From: DAOTUB01 sp034437455
Lineage (GTDB): Bacteria > Chloroflexota > Anaerolineae > B4-G1
Direction of reading: 5' to 3'
Assembly: GCA_034437455.1 (NCBI GenBank)
Contig: DAOTUB010000041.1
Location: forward strand, 1-8,840
DNA length: 8,840 nt
The first letter of the stretch is position 1. Each line of letters starts with the position of its first letter. The position numbers and the translations under genes are program-made. The notes under the pieces were generated by a model. The model was not told the DNA's origin. It worked only from the letters and a program-made list of their open reading frames with translations, and searched no databases. Positions 5,837 to 8,840 of the stretch are shown in pieces.

Positions 5837-8338
5837 TTACGCGGCGACAGTCACGACGTTGACCAACCGTCCCGGCACATAGATCACGCGGGCCACGCTC
5901 CGACCGTCCAGGTGGCGGCGGACGCCGTCGCAAGCCATGGCTCGTGCGCGGGCCTCGGCCTTGCCGATGTCGGCAGGGACCGTCATTTTGTCACGCACCC
6001 GCCCGTCCACCTGCACGACCAGTGTGATTGTTTCCTCAGTGGTCAGCGATTCATCCCAGACAGGCCACGGCTGCTGGTGGACGCTATAAGGACCCCCTAA
6101 CCGCGCCCACAGCTCCTCGGCGATGTGTGGGGCGAAGGGAGCCAGCAGCAGGACGAACGTGTGCGTCGCCTCGACCAGCGCCGCCGTGACGCCGTGTGCG
6201 TGGTGGTGTCCGCCCATCTCGTTCAAGCACTCCATCAGCACGGCGACGGCGGTGTTGAACTTGAACGCCTCGACGTCGGCGGTGACGCGCCGGATGGTGC
6301 AGTGGACGATGGTTCGCAATCGAGCATCGGCGGACGAATCGGCGGGTTGTTCGGCGGCGGCGACCGCGTTCGCCAGACGCCAGAAGCGACCCAGGAAACG
6401 CTTCGCGCCAGTGATGCCGTCTTCCTCCCAGACGGTGTTGTTCTCAAAGGGAGCCATGAACAGCAAGTAAACGCGCAGCGCGTCCGCACCGTGGACAGCG
6501 GCGATGCCATCCGGCGTGACGACGTTGCCCGCCGACTTGGACATGCGGCGCACCTCGCCGGTCTGCGAGTCTCGGGCGTGCATGACGCCCTGGCTGCGCA
6601 GCGCCGGGAACGGCTCGCGGAAGGGGACGATGCCCGCATCGGCCTTCACCTTCGTCCAGAAGCGAGCGTACAACAGGTGCATCACGGCGTGCTCCGCGCC
6701 GCCCACGTACAGGTCGGGCGGCCCCCACTGCGCCAATGCCGCCGGGTCGAAAGGGCCGTCCTCGTAGCGCGGGCTGACGAAACGCAAAAAGTACCAACTG
6801 GAACAGGCAAAGCCGTCCATCGTGTCGGTCTCGCGCCGGGCCGGGCCGCCGCACTGCGGGCAGGCGATGTGGACGAACTCGTCCACGTTCGCCAGCGGCG
6901 AGCGACTAAGCGAAGCATCACCTCGCCCCTCACCGGGCAGCCACTCCTCGACGTGAGGCAGCTCCACCGGCAGATCGTCCTCTGGAACAGGCACGACGCC
7001 GCATTCGTCGCAGTAGACGATGGGGATCGGCGCGCCCCAGTATCGTTGCCGCGAGATCAGCCAGTCGCGCATGCGGTAGTGCACCGTCCGGCGCCCGATG
7101 CCCTGTTCCTCCATCCACTCGGCAATCTGCGCCTTCGCCTCGTCGGAGGGCAAGCCGTCCCACGGGCCAGAGTTGACCATCACGCCCGGTTCCGTGTGGG
7201 CGGCGGTCAACGGCTCGCCGTCCCAGCCCGGCGGCGCGATGACGACCGGCGCGGGGATGCCGTGACGCGTGGCAAAGTCAAAGTCGCGCTCGTCGTGGGC
7301 GGGCACGGCCATGATCGCCCCGCCGCCGTAGCCCATCAGTACATAGTCGGCCACGTAGACGGGCACGCGCGCGCCGTTCGCCGGGTTGATAGCATACGCG
7401 CCGGTGAAAACGCCATCGCGGCCCGCTTGCAGGCGGTCCAGCTCGCTGCGGCGGGCGGCTTCTTCGCAGTAGGCGCTCACCTCGGCGCGACGTTCCGGCG
7501 TCGTGATGCGCGTTACCAGCGGATGTTCCGGGGCCAGCACGGCGAAGGTCATGCCATAGACTGTGTCGGGGCGGGTGGTGTAGACGGTGAAACTGCCGTC
7601 GCTGCCATCCACCGCCATCTCGAACTCGACACCCTCGCTGTGACCGATCCAGTTGCGCTGCATCGCCAGGATGTGCTCTGGCCAATCGAGCTTTCCTGTG
7701 TCGGCCAGCAGTTCGTCGGCGTAGGCGGTGATGCGGAAATACCACTGCTCCAGGTCGCGCTTATGGACGGGTCCGTGGCAACGCCAGCAGATGCCGCCCG
7801 ACTCGATCTGTTCGTCGGCCAGGACCGTCTTGCAGTCGGGGCACCACCACTGGCTGCCCACGGCGCGATAGGCCAGACCGCGCTGGTACAGCAGCAGGAA
7901 AAACCATTGTGTCCAGCGGTAAAAGTCGGGCGCGCTGGAATTGATCTCCCGCTCCCAGTCGTAGGAGCAGCCGATGGACGTCATCTGGCGGCGGTAGTTG
8001 GCCGCGTAGCGGGTCGTCGTCTCGCGCGGGTGGATGCCCTTTTTGATCGCGTCGTTCTCCGCGGGCAGGCCAAAGGCATCCCAGCCCATCGGGTGGAGCA
8101 CGGCATAGCCCTTCATCCGATAGTAGCGCGAGATGACGTCGGTGGGCACATAGTTGCGCCCATGCCCGACGCTCAGGCCATCGCCGGAGGGGTAGGGAAA
8201 AAAGTCGAGGCAGTAAAAGGTATGGGAGTGCCGCGCCAGCGGTGTGGGAGTGCGATAGATGGCAGTTTCGGCCCAGCGTTGTTGCCATCGGGCTTCGATG
8301 GCCTGGGGATCGTATTCGGTTGGGGATCTCTCTTTCAT
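5837..8338 (-). CDS. leuS: Leucyl-tRNA synthetase
   Basis: This 833-residue class Ia enzyme charges tRNA-Leu with leucine using ATP. The N-terminus YDPQAIEARWQQRW (9-22) is the family start. The HIGH element appears as SVGH (56-59), with the first His replaced by Ser, after PYPSGDGL. A zinc module has C166, C169, C184 and C187. The CP1 editing domain shows TVYTTRPDTVYG (251-262) and AVPAHDERDFDFA (344-356), so proofreading is probably intact. A second Cys pattern, CDEC (443-446) and CPQC (493-496), flanks an inserted segment. The KMSKS loop is RMSKS (598-602) with the catalytic second Lys kept. The helical anticodon-binding and C-terminal domains (about 670-833) are complete. ATG 8338 has AGGAG seven bases upstream. 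An in-frame ATG at 8386 with GAGGAG nine bases upstream would add 16 residues beyond the usual N-terminus. Expression is probably controlled by the structured leader upstream. Confidence 0.97.
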   Translation of the reverse strand: MKERSPTEYDPQAIEARWQQRWAETAIYRTPTPLARHSHTFYCLDFFPYPSGDGLSVGHGRNYVPTDVISRYYRMKGYAVLHPMGWDAFGLPAENDAIKKGIHPRETTTRYAANYRRQMTSIGCSYDWEREINSSAPDFYRWTQWFFLLLYQRGLAYRAVGSQWWCPDCKTVLADEQIESGGICWRCHGPVHKRDLEQWYFRITAYADELLADTGKLDWPEHILAMQRNWIGHSEGVEFEMAVDGSDGSFTVYTTRPDTVYGMTFAVLAPEHPLVTRITTPERRAEVSAYCEEAARRSELDRLQAGRDGVFTGAYAINPANGARVPVYVADYVLMGYGGGAIMAVPAHDERDFDFATRHGIPAPVVIAPPGWDGEPLTAAHTEPGVMVNSGPWDGLPSDEAKAQIAEWMEEQGIGRRTVHYRMRDWLISRQRYWGAPIPIVYCDECGVVPVPEDDLPVELPHVEEWLPGEGRGDASLSRSPLANVDEFVHIACPQCGGPARRETDTMDGFACSSWYFLRFVSPRYEDGPFDPAALAQWGPPDLYVGGAEHAVMHLLYARFWTKVKADAGIVPFREPFPALRSQGVMHARDSQTGEVRRMSKSAGNVVTPDGIAAVHGADALRVYLLFMAPFENNTVWEEDGITGAKRFLGRFWRLANAVAAAEQPADSSADARLRTIVHCTIRRVTADVEAFKFNTAVAVLMECLNEMGGHHHAHGVTAALVEATHTFVLLLAPFAPHIAEELWARLGGPYSVHQQPWPVWDESLTTEETITLVVQVDGRVRDKMTVPADIGKAEARARAMACDGVRRHLDGRSVARVIYVPGRLVNVVTVAA

Positions 8339-8341
8339 CTC

Positions 8342-8423
8342 TGTTCTCCTCTCTGTCTGGCGCCGGGTTACCGGAGAGGAGAACATCGTCCGGGTCTCCT
8401 CAGTCCTCCGGCTTACCCGGCGC
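8342..8423 (-). promoter_or_regulatory. Mutually exclusive RNA hairpins at the leuS RBS
   Basis: In the minus-strand RNA two structures compete. Structure one is a long hairpin: 8415-8423 pairs with 8360-8368 (9 bp), 8406-8411 with 8371-8376 (6 bp) and 8395-8400 with 8377-8382 (6 bp). It leaves the leuS Shine-Dalgarno AGGAG (8346-8350) free. Structure two pairs TGTTCTCCTCTC (RNA sense, 8385-8374) with GAGAGGAGAACA (8353-8342) in 12 perfect base pairs and buries that site. The stop codon of the 15-codon ORF (8413-8415) enters the outer stem of structure one, so a ribosome there would favour structure two. The base pairing is seen directly; the regulatory role is inferred. Confidence 0.55.
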
Positions 8424-8460
8424 TGGCGATTGATCGTTTGATTTTGTATGCAAGCCCCAT
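8413..8460 (-). CDS. Candidate 15-codon leader ORF upstream of leuS
   Basis: ATG at 8460 reads MGLAYKIKRSIASAG and stops at TAA (8413-8415). It is preceded by AAGGAGGTG, an almost ideal Shine-Dalgarno sequence, five bases from the ATG. It lies after the attenuator terminator and before the leuS hairpin, so only read-through transcripts carry it. The peptide is basic and not Leu-rich (one Leu), so it is unlikely to be a leucine sensor by itself. Its value may be to place a terminating ribosome on the following hairpin, or to hand ribosomes on to leuS. I do not recognise the peptide. The strong ribosome binding site is the main support. Confidence 0.4.
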   Translation of the reverse strand: MGLAYKIKRSIASAG

Positions 8461-8483
8461 TTGAACACCTCCTTAATGAATAG

Positions 8484-8510
8484 AAAAAGCCTCCCACTTG
8501 GGGAGGCTTT
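8484..8510 (-). terminator. Intrinsic terminator (attenuator) in the leuS leader
   Basis: On the minus strand AAAGCCTCCC, loop CAAGT, GGGAGGCTTT form a 10-bp stem (8501-8510 with 8486-8495) that runs into five T residues (8488-8484). It lies between the leuS promoter and leuS, about 150 bases upstream of the start codon, so it must be bypassed for leuS expression. Its 5' arm plus loop (8497-8505) can alternatively pair with the end of the leader ORF, as expected for an attenuator. Confidence 0.8.
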
Positions 8511-8540
8511 GGATAACGAATAGATTGGATCGGTCTGACG

Positions 8541-8633
8541 TCAATGCTCTCCCAAGCAGCGATAGCCCCTCTCACAGAGGAGCTTGCTACGAATAAGGCC
8601 ACACAGGGCGCTGACGAAAGCTTGGAAGATCAT
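8541..8633 (-). CDS. Candidate leuS leader peptide (leucine attenuator)
   Basis: A 30-codon ORF starts at ATG 8633 with GAGGA seven bases upstream (8641-8645), about 28 bases after the predicted transcription start, and ends at TGA 8541. Five of its 30 codons are Leu (10 CTG, 13 CTT, 18 and 19 CTC-CTC, 27 TTG). The CTC pair sits in the 5' arm of the hairpin at 8565-8583, and codons 26-29 form the antiterminator strand. A ribosome stalled at codons 18-19 would cover that hairpin and leave codons 26-29 free. A ribosome at the stop codon would cover them and allow the terminator. This is the geometry of classical leader-peptide attenuation as in trp, leu and pheST leaders. The Leu content is only moderately enriched, so conservation evidence is needed to confirm the call. 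Confidence 0.55.
   Translation of the reverse strand: MIFQAFVSALCGLIRSKLLCERGYRCLGEH
8549..8583 (-). promoter_or_regulatory. Pause hairpin and antiterminator strand of the leuS attenuator
   Basis: In RNA sense, GCTCCTC (8583-8577) pairs with GAGGGGC (8571-8565) around a TGTGA loop in a 7-bp stem with one G-U pair. Just downstream, CTTGGGAG (8556-8549) is complementary to CTCCCCAAG of the terminator 5' side (8505-8497), giving eight pairs with a single bulged C. The last stretch therefore acts as an antiterminator that is incompatible with the terminator stem. Confidence 0.55.
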
Positions 8634-8667
8634 CTCGTTTTCCTCAGTATCTAATCTGATTGTATAC

Positions 8668-8696
8668 ATTTTACCATAGATCGGGCATCGTGGCAA
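8668..8696 (-). promoter_or_regulatory. Sigma70-type promoter of leuS
   Basis: TTGCCA (8691-8696) and TAAAAT (8668-8673) on the minus strand are 17 bases apart. Transcription should start near 8661, making a leader of about 320 bases before leuS. The -35 hexamer is identical to that of the hisC promoter in this window. The placement, just upstream of the leader ORF ribosome binding site, supports both predictions. Confidence 0.75.
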
Positions 8697-8744
8697 GACC
8701 CATTTGCCATTGGGTATAATTCAAAAGTCTGGGGAGCTTTCGAC

Positions 8745-8798
8745 GTAGCCGCGCTTTCCATAGCGCGCAGGCCCGCGAGGTATGGAAACCTCGGCTAC
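8745..8798. repeat. Imperfect inverted repeat upstream of leuS
   Basis: GTAGCCG (8745-8751) pairs with CGGCTAC (8792-8798). Further inside, TTTCCATA (8755-8762) pairs with TATGGAAA (8781-8788), and CGCG pairs across the short centre. The whole forms one stem with small internal loops. It resembles the palindromic repeats elsewhere in this window in style but not in sequence. No gene is visible between 8700 and the right edge. Confidence 0.7.
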
Positions 8799-8840
8799 AT
8801 AGCCCCGTTTTATTGAAAAGATACAGTCTGGAGAAAAAAG

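Noticed and set aside
5571..5882. Plus-strand 103-codon frame with a hydrophobic stretch, starting at GTG downstream of hisC.
   Set aside because: No ribosome binding site, it reads through two hairpins and the 3' end of leuS, and has no recognisable family. At best it is a decayed fragment.
6125..8464. A 779-codon open frame on the plus strand opposite leuS.
   Set aside because: It is the antisense shadow of a GC-rich, full-length leucyl-tRNA synthetase with all motifs. Its product is Arg/His/Val-rich without recognisable domains.
8339..8602. In-frame upstream extension of leuS by up to 88 codons.
   Set aside because: It runs through the terminator, two short ORFs and the leader hairpins and has no family similarity. 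The predicted RNA features and the normal LeuS N-terminus argue for ATG 8338.
8484..8660. T-box riboswitch in the leuS leader.
   Set aside because: I could not find the conserved T-box antiterminator sequence (GGUGG-ACCGCG type) before the terminator on the minus strand, while a leader ORF and antiterminator pairing are present.
8701..8740. TATAAT at 8715-8720 as a plus-strand promoter diverging from leuS.
   Set aside because: No acceptable -35 hexamer lies 16-18 bases upstream and no gene follows before the right edge.

Overview
The window looks like a moderately GC-rich bacterial chromosome, most likely a member of the Chloroflexota (Anaerolineae-like). This is inferred from the bacterial leucyl-tRNA synthetase with an SVGH variant of the HIGH motif, a sugar-binding lipoprotein with a Pro/Thr/Glu-rich linker behind its lipobox, and several dispersed palindromic repeats between genes. 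No database search was possible, so the phylum is an inference.

Layout. Positions 285-4060 (minus strand) hold a sugar-utilisation cluster, in transcription order: a GlmS-like SIS-domain sugar-phosphate isomerase/deaminase, a CUT1-type solute-binding lipoprotein, and a MalF-type permease. The second permease, if present, lies beyond the left edge. The cluster has a clear sigma70-type promoter (TTGACA-17-TACAAT) directly abutted by two 10-bp tandem repeats that look like an operator. Spacers around the permease carry two related long imperfect palindromes (133-250 and 1351-1492), and a GC-rich hairpin precedes the permease ribosome binding site. Diverging from the cluster is hisC (4457-5554, plus strand), with its own TTGCCA-17-TATAAT promoter and another palindromic repeat in its 5' untranslated region. 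Converging on hisC is leuS (5837-8338, minus strand); hairpins lie between the two 3' ends.

The most interesting part is the leader of leuS (8339-8696). A good promoter is followed by a 30-codon leader ORF with five Leu codons, including a CTC-CTC pair inside the 5' arm of a hairpin. The end of the leader ORF can pair with the 5' arm of an intrinsic terminator just downstream. This is the full geometry of a ribosome-mediated leucine attenuator. Downstream of the terminator is a second, 15-codon ORF with a near-perfect Shine-Dalgarno sequence. Its stop codon enters a long hairpin whose 3' arm can alternatively form 12 perfect base pairs with the leuS ribosome binding site, suggesting a second, translational switch. 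No T-box consensus was found. If real, this is a two-stage leader-peptide control of an aminoacyl-tRNA synthetase in a lineage where T-boxes would be the usual expectation.
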